Assembly (NCBI GenBank): GCA_017989485.1
Contig: JAGNPU010000122.1
Coordinates: forward strand, 1-6,110
Length of the DNA: 6,110 bases
Reading direction: 5' to 3'
From: Neisseriaceae bacterium
Lineage (GTDB): Bacteria; Pseudomonadota; Gammaproteobacteria; Burkholderiales; Neisseriaceae
The position numbers and the translations under genes were made by a program. Positions 1 to 6,110 of the stretch are shown piece after piece (position 1 is the stretch's first letter; every line of letters begins with the position of its first letter). Below the pieces are notes generated by a model. It ran no database searches and was not told the origin of the DNA. It saw nothing but the letters and a program-made list of their open reading frames with translations.

Positions 1-778
1 GTGCAATATAACTGCTGCGGGTGCTGAGGGTTTCGGCATAAAGGCCATAAGCCCCTTTGTGATCAGTGCGTATTGTGGTGTGGCCTAGGGTGATGCCACC
101 GCCACGATTGGCGTAGACCGCATGCGCATTGTTGCCGTGGGTAATGATGGTGCTGTCATCGCCAAGGTGAATAATGGCATTTCCTTTTGCTTTGGCAGCC
201 TGCCAGTTTCGATTGCCTGCATAAACGGCATACCCAACGGTGTCTATGGCGTTACTGCCACTGCCATGGGTTTCGATGTAAGCATTTTTACCCAGCGTGA
301 CGACGTTGTTTTTGCCTGCGTCTGGGCCAGAGTTAACGCGGATGCCGACGCCGCTTTGTGCGGTGATGAGGGCATTGTCCCCAATGCGCAGGGTGCTGCC
401 TTTGGCTTCATCCGTAACGTTGATCGCATCAGCGGAACTGCCGGAGGTGTGAATGACCAGCTTGTCGATGTCCATGCTGGCAATAATGCGCAGGCGCAGG
501 GCATCGGCGTCTTTGCCGGTGGTGTTGACGTTAAGGGTGTTAAAGCGAAATTGAGTGTTGTTGTTGCCGTAAACGCCGAAGCCGGCTAAAGGCGCGGTGC
601 CCCCGATGGCGGTGGTGGTGATGTTGACGGTTTGATATTTGGCGTCGGGGTTGCCGCTGATGGTGTTGTCACAGTCGAATACCGTGCCATTGTCGATGCA
701 GGCCGCATAGCTGTTGAGGTGTAGGGTATAGACAAAAAGACCCAGGCTAAACTGTATGGTTTTAAGAGACGCGCTCAT
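1..778 (-). CDS. Secreted beta-helix surface protein, probable autotransporter passenger domain (partial, N-terminal 259 residues)
   Basis: The minus frame is open from an ATG at 778 to the left edge; the C-terminus is not in the window. Residues 1-25 look like a signal peptide: Lys6, a hydrophobic stretch at about 8-21, and Ser-Tyr-Ala before cleavage at 25/26. Cys27 and Cys36 could form a disulfide at the mature N-terminus. The rest is rich in Gly, Asn, Thr and Ala, with imperfect repeats typical of a parallel beta-helix: LRIGDNALITA at 130, VTLGKNAYIETHG at 160, IHLGDDSTIITHG at 203, ITLGHTTIRT at 229, with AVYA/GLYA turns at 184, 220 and 245. This suits an autotransporter passenger exported to the cell surface, but the outer-membrane barrel that would prove it is off the window; a two-partner secreted adhesin is the alternative. 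The ATG at 778 follows GGATG at a workable spacing; an in-frame ATG at 790 has no visible ribosome site. The gene lies downstream of purL on the same strand but behind a terminator, so its own promoter is expected. Confidence 0.75.
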   Translation of the reverse strand, partial: MSASLKTIQFSLGLFVYTLHLNSYAACIDNGTVFDCDNTISGNPDAKYQTVNITTTAIGGTAPLAGFGVYGNNNTQFRFNTLNVNTTGKDADALRLRIIASMDIDKLVIHTSGSSADAINVTDEAKGSTLRIGDNALITAQSGVGIRVNSGPDAGKNNVVTLGKNAYIETHGSGSNAIDTVGYAVYAGNRNWQAAKAKGNAIIHLGDDSTIITHGNNAHAVYANRGGGITLGHTTIRTDHKGAYGLYAETLSTRSSYIA

Positions 779-987
779 GTGGTCATCCATAATATTATGT
801 ATTATTAATAGTAACAGGTAGTTATAAATTATTCGTTTAATATTATGGGCGCGCGGCCTTGGTCATGCGCCAAATCTGGCGGCCGATGGGCCTAAAGCTT
901 ACTGTGGCGGCATTGGCCTGATGAAAGAGGCTGTTAATAATAGTATGTTAAATGCAACACTATGGGGGGGGATGCCGCATAAACCCC
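779..987. other. Spacer between the surface-protein gene and the purL terminator
   Basis: I see no gene here. The part next to the surface-protein start (about 785-847) is very AT-rich and should hold its promoter and leader. It includes a perfect 12-base palindrome, CATAATATTATG, at 788-799, which covers the alternative start codon, and the 9-mer AATATTATG recurs at 839-847. No convincing -35/-10 pair could be picked. The middle (about 848-892) is GC-rich with small inverted repeats: CGCCA/TGGCG around 868-881 and GGCC/GGCC at 881-892. Confidence 0.5.
964..971. repeat. Homopolymer run of eight G (C8 on the gene strand)
   Basis: Eight consecutive G residues lie about 186 bases upstream of the surface-protein start and just past the T-run of the purL terminator. 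Runs of this kind can change length by slippage and, in neisserial relatives, switch surface genes on and off. This run is not inside a reading frame and is far from the start codon, so an effect on expression is only a possibility. Confidence 0.6.
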
Positions 988-1018
988 AAAAAAAACCGCC
1001 CAAATGAACTGGGCGGTT
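988..1018 (-). terminator. Rho-independent terminator of purL
   Basis: On the minus strand, 20 bases past the purL stop codon, AACCGCCCA (1018-1010) pairs perfectly with TGGGCGGTT (1002-994). The loop has seven bases, and the T-run extends through 988, giving eight T in a row including the stem end. This is a textbook intrinsic terminator. It should stop most purL transcripts before they reach the surface-protein gene. Confidence 0.93.
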
Positions 1019-1038
1019 GGTGTGTCAGGCATGGCGGT

Positions 1039-4000
1039 TTAGCCAAAATGACGTCTGGCGGTCGCAAACATGCGGTACCAGGCGCTGTTTTCGCCCCAGT
1101 CTTCAGGGTGCCAGCTGAGTTGCTGGGTGCGGAACACGCGTTCTGGATGCGGCATCATGATGGTGACGCGGCCATCCGGCGTGGTCACGCCGGCAATGCC
1201 TTGTGGTGCGCCATTGGGGTTTAATGGGTAGCGTTGGGTCACGTTGCCTAAGCCGTCTACGTATTGCAAAGCAATGCTTAAGTCGGCGGGAACGTTGCCC
1301 CCGACAAACTCAGCGCGGCCTTCGCCATGGCTCACCACCACCGGCAATTCGCTGCCGACCATGTCTTGCAGCAACAAAGACGGTGAGGCGGCGATTTTGA
1401 CCATGCTCAAACGGGCTTCGAACTGTTCTGACTCGTTGCGCTTGAACTTAGGCCAGGCGTCGGCACCGGGGACGATGCTGGCCAGATTGCTCATCATTTG
1501 ACAGCCATTACACACGCCTAGGGCCAGAGTGTCCTGACGGGCAAAGAATTGGCTAAAGGCATCGCGTACGGCGTTGTTGAACAAAATGCTCTTGGCCCAG
1601 CCTTCGCCCGCGCCCAAAACGTCGCCATAGCTAAAGCCACCGCAGGCCGCTAGGGCTTGGAAGTCGGCTAGGGCCACGCGGCCGCTCAAAATGTCGCTCA
1701 TGTGGACGTCGTAGGCATCAAAGCCGGCGCGGGTAAACGCCGCCGCCATCTCTACTTGGCCATTGACGCCTTGCTCGCGCAAGACGGCTACTTTAGGGGC
1801 CACGCCTTTATTCAAGAACGGTGCGGCCACGTCTTGCGCCACATCGAAGCTGGCTTTGGCGTGCAGTGCCGTTAGGCCGTCTTCTTGCAGTAGGGCGAAT
1901 TCGCTGTCGGCGCATTCAGGGTTGTCGCGCAGGCGTTGCATTTTGTGGCTGGTTTCCGTCCAGGCGGTTTGCAAGGCCAAACGGCTTTCGGCGATGAGGC
2001 TTCGGCCTTGGGCGCTGATGTTTAGGCTGTCGCTGCCGTTGCTGTGACCGATGTCGTGGACCAGGTGGCCAATGCCATGGGCGCTGAAGACGGCCATGAC
2101 TTTGGCCACGTCGGCGGCATGGATTTGCACCACGGCGCCAAGCTCTTCGTTAAACAGGGCGTCGACCACGTTGTCGTGAGACTGGGCCGCCATGACGCTG
2201 TCTAATGACACGTCTAGGCCGATGTGGGCCGCAAACGTCATTTCAGCCAGGGTGGTCAACAGGCCACCGTCGCCGCGGTCGTGGTAGGCCAACAGGCTTT
2301 GTTCACGCACCAGCTGTTGGATGGCGTGGTAAAAGCCGGCCAGTAGCTGGCTTTGCGGCAGATCAGGCGCCGAGCCAGACAGGTCTTTCCAAACCTGGCT
2401 CAGGGCGCTGCCGCCCATGCGGGCTTGGCCTTGGCCTAGGTCGATGAGCAAGAGTGTGTCTGCGGCCACGGCCTTCAGTTCTGGGGTCACGGTGTGGCGC
2501 ACGTCTTGCACTGGGGCAAAGGCCGTAATCACCAAAGACAAAGGCGAGGTCACTGATTTTTGCTCAGCGCCCTCAGACCACACGGTTTTCATCGACAAAG
2601 AGTCTTTGCCCACCGGGATGCTCAGTTTTAAGGCCTGGCAGTATTCAGACACGGCTTGGACGGTTTCGTATAGGCGGGCATCTTCCCCTTCGTTACCGCA
2701 AGGCGCCATCCAGTTGGCAGACAGCTTGATCAAGCCCATGTCGCCAATGTCCACGCTGGCGATGTTGGTGATCGCCTCGCCAATGGCCATGCGGCCAGAG
2801 GCGGCACCGTTAAAGAGGGCAATAGGGGCTTTTTCGCCCATGCTCATCGCTTCGCCCTTATAGGTGTTAAAGCCCATCATGGTGACGGCGGCGTTGGCCA
2901 CGGGGGTTTGGAAGCGGCCAACCATTTGGTCTCGGTGGGTCATGCCCCCGACGCTACGGTCACCAATGCTGATCAAGAAGTTTTTGTTGGCCACGGTGGG
3001 CAGACGCAACACGCGGTAGGCGCTTTCCTTGATGTCTAGGGCCGAGCTGTGGAAGACGGTGTGGATGGCTGGCTGGGTGACGTCACTGCGGGTGGTGCGC
3101 GGTGGTTTACCGAGCAACACGTTTAACGGTAGGTCAACCGGGTCATTGTCGAACAAATCGTCGCGCACTTGCAAATGGCCATCGTCGGTGGCCGTGCCCA
3201 CGACGGAGAACGGACAGCGTTCACGGGCACAAATGTCGGTAAACAAGGCAAGGCTGTCGGGCATAATGGCCAGAACGTAGCGCTCTTGCGCTTCGTTACA
3301 CCAGATTTGCATTGGGGTCAGGCCGCGTTCTTCTAGGGCGATGTCGCGCAGTTTGAATATGGCGCCACGGCCTGCGTCGTTGACCAGTTCAGGGAAGGCG
3401 TTAGACAGGCCGCCGGCACCGACGTCGTGTATCGACACAATTGGGTTGTCTTCGCTAAGCTGCCAGCAGCGGTCGATGACTTCTTGGGCACGGCGTTCGA
3501 TTTCAGGATTGCCGCGCTGGACTGAGTTAAAGTCCAGGTCGGCGCTGTTGGCGCCGGTGGTCATGCTGGAGGCGGCACCGCCGCCTAAACCGATTAACAT
3601 GCCTGGGCCGCCCAGCTGAATCAATAGGGCGCCTTCGGGAATGATGTCTTTTTCGACCTGGCCTGCCTGGATGTTGCCCAAGCCGCCGGCCAGCATGATG
3701 GGTTTGTGATAGCCACGGACGTCGCCGTTAAAGCCCTCTTCAAAGGTCCGGAAATAGCCCAAAAGATTAGGGCGGCCAAACTCATTGTTAAAGGCAGCGC
3801 CGCCAATAGGACCATCAATCATGATGTCTAGGGCGCTGGAGATGCGCTCAGGCTTGCCGTATTCGGCGGCGTGGTCGGCATACTGCTCCCAAGGCTGTTT
3901 GAAGCCGGGGATGTTCAGATTGGACACGCTAAAGCCGGTTAAGCCTGCTTTCGGGCGAGCGCCCTTGCCGGTGGCGCCTTCGTCGCGGATCTCACCGCCA

Positions 4001-4944
4001 GAGCCGGTTGCCGCGCCGGCAAATGGGGCGATGGCGGTCGGATGGTTGTGGGTTTCCACCTTCATCACGATGTGGGTGTCTTCTTCGCTAAAGCGGTAGC
4101 CTTGCTGCTCGGCGGCCTTAGGGTAAAAGCGGTCGATTCTGGCGCCTTCAATAATGGAGGCGTTGTCTTTGTAGGCCACTACGGTGCCGTGAGGGTGTGC
4201 TTTGTGGGTGTCGCGTATCATGCCGAACAGGCTTTTTTCTTTGGCCACGCCGTCGACGATGAAGTCGGCGTTAAAGATTTTGTGGCGGCAGTGTTCGGAG
4301 TTGGCTTGGGCAAACATCACCAGCTCTACGTCGCTGGGGTCGCGGGCCAGTTTTTGGTAGTTGTCCACCAGGTAGTCGATTTCGTCTTCAGACAGCGCCA
4401 GACCGAGGTCTAAGTTGGCGGCCACGAGGGCGGCACGGCCTTCGGCAAGGACGGCGACGGTAGAGAAGGTTTTTTCTTCGGGGCGGCTAAACAAGGCTTG
4501 GGCGTCAGCAAACGTATGCAGGACGCTTTCGGTCATGCGGTCATGCACCAAGGTTTGAAACTGAGCCAGCTGTTCGGCATTGAGGCCGCTTACCCATAAA
4601 GCCATGCCGCGTTCAATGCGGTGGACAACATTAAGCCCACAGTTGTGGGCAATGTTGGTGGCTTTAGAAGCCCAGGGCGAAATGGTGCCGATTCGGGGGA
4701 CCACCAACAGCAAAGATGCCTCACTAGTAGGAGGCACCGGGGGTTCTGTAACGGCATCAATTAATTGGCATAAGGCGTCTGTTTGCGTCGGCGTCAGGGC
4801 GGCCGGAGCGTCTACAAAATACCAATATTCTGAGCGTATGGTTAAATGGGCAGGAAGATTAAGCTCTAAAGCTTTCTGATGTAACTTCTCAAGGCGGAAT
4901 GCAGACAGTGCAGCGGCACCACGCAGGGGCAAAACTAGCGACAT
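1039..4944 (-). CDS. purL: Phosphoribosylformylglycinamidine (FGAM) synthase, large single-chain type
   Basis: This cytoplasmic enzyme catalyses the fourth step of de novo purine synthesis: FGAR + glutamine + ATP give FGAM + glutamate + ADP + Pi. It is the 1301-residue fused form of proteobacteria (the E. coli enzyme is about 1295), complete and without frameshift. Residues 1 to about 150 form the PurS-like N-terminal domain. [11 protein letters not shown] (211-221) and [14 protein letters not shown] (295-308) belong to the first synthase half, followed by [15 protein letters not shown] (314-328) and [15 protein letters not shown] (506-520). [15 protein letters not shown] (662-676), [11 protein letters not shown] (777-787) and HDRGDGGL (888-895) mark the second half. 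The C-terminal glutaminase domain (about 1050-1301) has [18 protein letters not shown] (1102-1119), nucleophile Cys1145 in GVCNGCQ, and the catalytic His1266/Glu1268 in PHPER. The ATG at 4944 follows a purine-rich GAGAGAGA (4955-4948) and gives the expected N-terminus. Transcription diverges from glnB. The sequence resembles neisserial PurL as I recall it. Confidence 0.98.
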   Translation of the reverse strand: MSLVLPLRGAAALSAFRLEKLHQKALELNLPAHLTIRSEYWYFVDAPAALTPTQTDALCQLIDAVTEPPVPPTSEASLLLVVPRIGTISPWASKATNIAHNCGLNVVHRIERGMALWVSGLNAEQLAQFQTLVHDRMTESVLHTFADAQALFSRPEEKTFSTVAVLAEGRAALVAANLDLGLALSEDEIDYLVDNYQKLARDPSDVELVMFAQANSEHCRHKIFNADFIVDGVAKEKSLFGMIRDTHKAHPHGTVVAYKDNASIIEGARIDRFYPKAAEQQGYRFSEEDTHIVMKVETHNHPTAIAPFAGAATGSGGEIRDEGATGKGARPKAGLTGFSVSNLNIPGFKQPWEQYADHAAEYGKPERISSALDIMIDGPIGGAAFNNEFGRPNLLGYFRTFEEGFNGDVRGYHKPIMLAGGLGNIQAGQVEKDIIPEGALLIQLGGPGMLIGLGGGAASSMTTGANSADLDFNSVQRGNPEIERRAQEVIDRCWQLSEDNPIVSIHDVGAGGLSNAFPELVNDAGRGAIFKLRDIALEERGLTPMQIWCNEAQERYVLAIMPDSLALFTDICARERCPFSVVGTATDDGHLQVRDDLFDNDPVDLPLNVLLGKPPRTTRSDVTQPAIHTVFHSSALDIKESAYRVLRLPTVANKNFLISIGDRSVGGMTHRDQMVGRFQTPVANAAVTMMGFNTYKGEAMSMGEKAPIALFNGAASGRMAIGEAITNIASVDIGDMGLIKLSANWMAPCGNEGEDARLYETVQAVSEYCQALKLSIPVGKDSLSMKTVWSEGAEQKSVTSPLSLVITAFAPVQDVRHTVTPELKAVAADTLLLIDLGQGQARMGGSALSQVWKDLSGSAPDLPQSQLLAGFYHAIQQLVREQSLLAYHDRGDGGLLTTLAEMTFAAHIGLDVSLDSVMAAQSHDNVVDALFNEELGAVVQIHAADVAKVMAVFSAHGIGHLVHDIGHSNGSDSLNISAQGRSLIAESRLALQTAWTETSHKMQRLRDNPECADSEFALLQEDGLTALHAKASFDVAQDVAAPFLNKGVAPKVAVLREQGVNGQVEMAAAFTRAGFDAYDVHMSDILSGRVALADFQALAACGGFSYGDVLGAGEGWAKSILFNNAVRDAFSQFFARQDTLALGVCNGCQMMSNLASIVPGADAWPKFKRNESEQFEARLSMVKIAASPSLLLQDMVGSELPVVVSHGEGRAEFVGGNVPADLSIALQYVDGLGNVTQRYPLNPNGAPQGIAGVTTPDGRVTIMMPHPERVFRTQQLSWHPEDWGENSAWYRMFATARRHFG

Positions 4945-5044
4945 GAATCTCTCTCACAAAGCAGTTTGGGGAAGGCGTTATGATACCTTAAGTTGGCTGT
5001 TTTGGCTCTTAAAATTTGCGAAATTGCTTTTAAAAATGAATCCC

Positions 5045-5073
5045 CTTGATATAGAATGATTTCTATACCCAAG
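5045..5073. promoter_or_regulatory. 29-base imperfect palindrome between purL and glnB, possible operator or leader hairpin
   Basis: TATAGAA (5050-5056) and TTCTATA (5061-5067) are perfect inverted arms around a four-base centre. They are flanked by a further matching pair, CTTG (5045-5048) and CAAG (5070-5073), set off by one and two unpaired bases. The element could be a binding site for a dimeric regulator. If purL starts near 5120 it would also fold as a hairpin in the purL leader. The bound factor, if any, is unknown. Confidence 0.4.
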
Positions 5074-5124
5074 ACGTACTGGTTTGGCTTTAATCAGGGC
5101 TTATAGGCTCTGTGGCTGATACAG

Positions 5125-5133
5125 TGGTAATAT
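5125..5133 (+). promoter_or_regulatory. Candidate extended -10 promoter element for glnB
   Basis: TGGTAATAT matches the extended -10 pattern TGnTANNNT. It would start transcription near 5140, about 30 bases before glnB. No good -35 lies at the usual distance, and no sigma-54 GG-N10-GC element was found. The element overlaps the -10 box of the candidate purL promoter on the other strand, so the two promoters would compete for polymerase if both are real. Confidence 0.35.
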
Positions 5134-5155
5134 TGGTTGAGTGATTTAATGTCAA
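5127..5155 (-). promoter_or_regulatory. Candidate sigma-70 promoter for purL
   Basis: On the minus strand an exact TTGACA (5155-5150) is followed, after 17 bases, by TATTAC (5132-5127), a four-of-six match to the -10 box. A start near 5120 would give purL a leader of about 175 bases. A second -10-like box, TATCAT (4985-4980), lies closer to the gene but lacks a recognisable -35. I found no convincing E. coli-type PurR box. Confidence 0.5.
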
Positions 5156-5162
5156 GACTTAG

Positions 5163-5510
<348 letters not shown>

Positions 5511-5525
5511 ACCAGTATAATTTTT

Positions 5526-5557
5526 AAAGCCGTTACGATGAATGTAACGGCTTTTTT
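5526..5557 (+). terminator. Rho-independent terminator of glnB
   Basis: Sixteen bases after the glnB stop, AAAGCCGTTAC (5526-5536) pairs perfectly over 11 bases with GTAACGGCTTT (5544-5554). The loop is seven bases and a run of six T ends at 5557. The opposite strand lacks a clean T-run, so this mainly serves glnB. Confidence 0.93.
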
Positions 5558-5587
5558 GCATCTGTTTGGCAGAGGTGGCGTGTGAGC

Positions 5588-5616
5588 AAAAAAAAAGGTG
5601 CAGCTTTCGCTGCACC
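5588..5616 (-). terminator. Rho-independent terminator of the small membrane protein gene
   Basis: On the minus strand GGTGCAGC (5616-5609) pairs perfectly with GCTGCACC (5604-5597) around a stable GAAA tetraloop, followed by nine T (5596-5588). It lies about 36 bases past the stop codon at 5653. With the glnB terminator it forms a tail-to-tail pair between two converging genes. Confidence 0.93.
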
Positions 5617-5652
5617 CAAACACACACATCAAGAGGAAACTCTTTCGCTATA

Positions 5653-5802
5653 TTACTCTTCTTCGCCGGCTGGTGGGGTGGCTTTGCGTACTTTTACAAA
5701 AAAGCCAATGCCCACGACGACTGGAATTAAAAAGGTGATGGCAATAGTGATTAAACTCAAAATGCCAAAATCAGTTTGAAATAAATGTTGCCAAGCTGCC
5801 AT
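5653..5802 (-). CDS. Small single-pass membrane protein, DUF3149-like (49 residues)
   Basis: The frame encodes a 49-residue protein. A short amphipathic start (MAAWQHLFQTD) is followed by one hydrophobic helix at about residues 12-36 with Pro27 inside it, then basic KVRK (37-40) and an acidic GEEE tail. By the positive-inside rule the C-terminus should face the cytoplasm. The layout, WxxLF-T-x-GxLSL followed by a helix and basic residues, resembles the short DUF3149 family of proteobacteria, for which I know no established function; this is from memory. The ribosome site AAGGGAG (5815-5809) decides the start: it is six bases from the ATG at 5802 but directly abuts the in-frame ATG at 5808, which would add Met-Ser. 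The gene has its own promoter with an FNR-type site and its own terminator, which strongly supports a real gene despite its length. A role as an accessory peptide of a membrane or respiratory complex is possible but not shown. Confidence 0.82.
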   Translation of the reverse strand: MAAWQHLFQTDFGILSLITIAITFLIPVVVGIGFFVKVRKATPPAGEEE

Positions 5803-5877
5803 GCTCATCTCCCTTACTAGGATTAGATTGTATTCAATGAGACGCTGATCGATCTGCTTTAGTCCTTCAATGCAATC

Positions 5878-5883
5878 ATTATA
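5878..5883 (-). promoter_or_regulatory. -10 box of the small membrane protein gene
   Basis: On the minus strand the sequence is an exact TATAAT. It predicts a start near 5871 and a leader of about 69 bases before the ATG at 5802. There is no good TTGACA-like -35; the FNR-type site lies where an activator would replace it. Confidence 0.7.
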
Positions 5884-5904
5884 AGGTTTTAAAAATTAAG
5901 CACT

Positions 5905-5918
5905 TTGATTTGTATCAA
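5905..5918 (-). promoter_or_regulatory. FNR-type activator site (exact TTGAT-N4-ATCAA)
   Basis: This 14-base palindrome matches the FNR consensus exactly. Its centre is about 40.5 bases upstream of the predicted start at 5871, with 21 bases between the site and TATAAT, within one base of the classical class II position (-41.5). Activation under low oxygen is therefore likely. The FNR relatives DNR, NNR and ANR share this motif, so the exact regulator cannot be named. A weaker outer inverted pair, AAGCAC (5898-5903) and GTGCTT (5923-5928), flanks the site. Confidence 0.72.
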
Positions 5919-5943
5919 GAGGGTGCTTTTAGTTTTAAGTGTT

Positions 5944-5949
5944 TATAAA
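5944..5949 (+). promoter_or_regulatory. Possible divergent -10 box on the far side of the FNR-type site
   Basis: TATAAA on the plus strand is a five-of-six match to the -10 box. A start near 5956 would place the FNR-type centre about 44.5 bases upstream, three bases from the ideal class II position. The fit is poorer than on the minus strand, and no gene is visible downstream, so this is tentative. Confidence 0.25.
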
Positions 5950-6082
5950 AGGTGACATTGGTATAAGGCATTCTGCAGGGCGTCGTCTCATGAATCTGGC
6001 AGGCGCAACACAGTACTTCGGGTAAGCGTATCGGCATAAAACACGATTTTGGTTTGCTCACCTTAAATAATTAGTTTAATCA
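5950..6082. other. Gene-free stretch upstream of the small membrane protein promoter
   Basis: No coding region can be supported on either strand between the FNR-type promoter and the terminal inverted repeat. The best plus-strand start, an ATG at 5990, gives only 11 codons and has no good ribosome site. The end is AT-rich (about 6064-6080). The stretch could be an untranslated leader, a small RNA gene or plain spacer. Confidence 0.4.
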
Positions 6083-6110
6083 GTCTTGCCCTAATCCTGC
6101 TGGGCAAGGC
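6083..6110. repeat. Inverted repeat at the right edge, possible cut-off terminator
   Basis: CTTGCCC (6085-6091) pairs perfectly with GGGCAAG (6102-6108) around a ten-base loop. One wobble and one G-C pair extend the stem to nine pairs at 6083-6110. The minus strand has no T-run after the stem, so a terminator would have to read rightward, with its T-run beyond the window. An attenuator of an unseen gene is the other option. Confidence 0.45.

Noticed and set aside
244..504. Minus-strand open frame of 86 codons
   Set aside because: It is in a different frame within the surface-protein gene and has no ribosome site or recognisable features.
122..589. Plus-strand open frame of 155 codons
   Set aside because: It lies antisense to the surface-protein frame, which has a signal peptide and repeats. 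Its own translation has no recognisable domain, and its openness follows from the opposite strand's codon use.
698..716. Lipoprotein signal at Cys27 of the surface protein
   Set aside because: The residues before the cysteine are Tyr-Ala-Ala, lacking the usual Leu at -3. Ordinary signal-peptidase cleavage after Ala25 fits better.
952..1224. Plus-strand open frame of 90 codons
   Set aside because: It reads through the purL terminator and the purL 3' end on the opposite strand, so it is a shadow.
4376..4402. Near match to the neisserial DNA uptake sequence (GCTGTCTGAA on the minus strand)
   Set aside because: It is a single mismatched copy inside a conserved coding stretch. No clear copy occurs in the terminators, where they are usual in Neisseria.
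4042..4413. Plus-strand open frame of 123 codons rich in Val and Phe
   Set aside because: It is antisense to the highly conserved PurL core, and its composition reflects complementary codons.
5010..5031. PurR-box-like sequence GCAATTTCGC upstream of purL
   Set aside because: Too many mismatches to the E. coli PurR consensus, and not a proper palindrome of that type.
5582..5779. Plus-strand open frame of 65 codons
   Set aside because: It starts inside the terminator of, and runs antisense to, the small membrane protein gene, which has better signals.
5898..5930. Plus-strand terminator formed by AAGCAC/GTGCTT followed by T residues
   Set aside because: No plus-strand gene ends upstream of it. 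The exact FNR palindrome inside it and its spacing to TATAAT explain the symmetry better.
5990..6025. Eleven-codon plus-strand frame starting with ATG
   Set aside because: It has no good ribosome site, is very short and has no recognisable features.

Overview
The window looks like a chromosomal segment of a betaproteobacterium, most likely from Neisseriales/Neisseriaceae. The basis is the close match of the large PurL and of GlnB to neisserial versions as I remember them, plus their adjacency; no database search was possible. No mobile element, tRNA, rRNA or CRISPR array was seen.

Layout, left to right. (1) Positions 1-778, minus strand: the 5' part of a secreted, repeat-rich surface protein, probably an autotransporter passenger domain, running off the left edge. 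(2) A gene-free spacer of about 260 bases with an AT-rich part, a run of eight G and the purL terminator. (3) Positions 1039-4944, minus strand: purL, the complete one-chain FGAM synthase of purine synthesis. (4) A divergent control region of about 230 bases between purL and glnB, with candidate promoters for both and a 29-base imperfect palindrome. (5) Positions 5172-5510, plus strand: glnB, the PII nitrogen signalling protein, with a strong terminator. (6) Two terminators placed so that glnB and the next gene converge. (7) Positions 5653-5802, minus strand: a 49-residue single-pass membrane protein resembling the DUF3149 family. (8) Upstream of it, an exact FNR-type palindrome and an exact TATAAT box, spaced as in a classical FNR-activated promoter. 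(9) A final stretch of about 190 bases without a visible gene, ending in a strong inverted repeat cut by the window edge.

How the parts fit. PurL consumes glutamine to make FGAM, and PII proteins report glutamine/2-oxoglutarate status, so a purL-glnB divergent pair makes physiological sense, but shared regulation is only inferred. The small membrane protein appears to be a separate unit, probably induced when oxygen is low. The surface protein also looks independent, because a strong terminator separates it from purL. The most interesting signals are the oxygen-responsive promoter in front of an uncharacterised small membrane protein and the possible divergent RNA on its other side.
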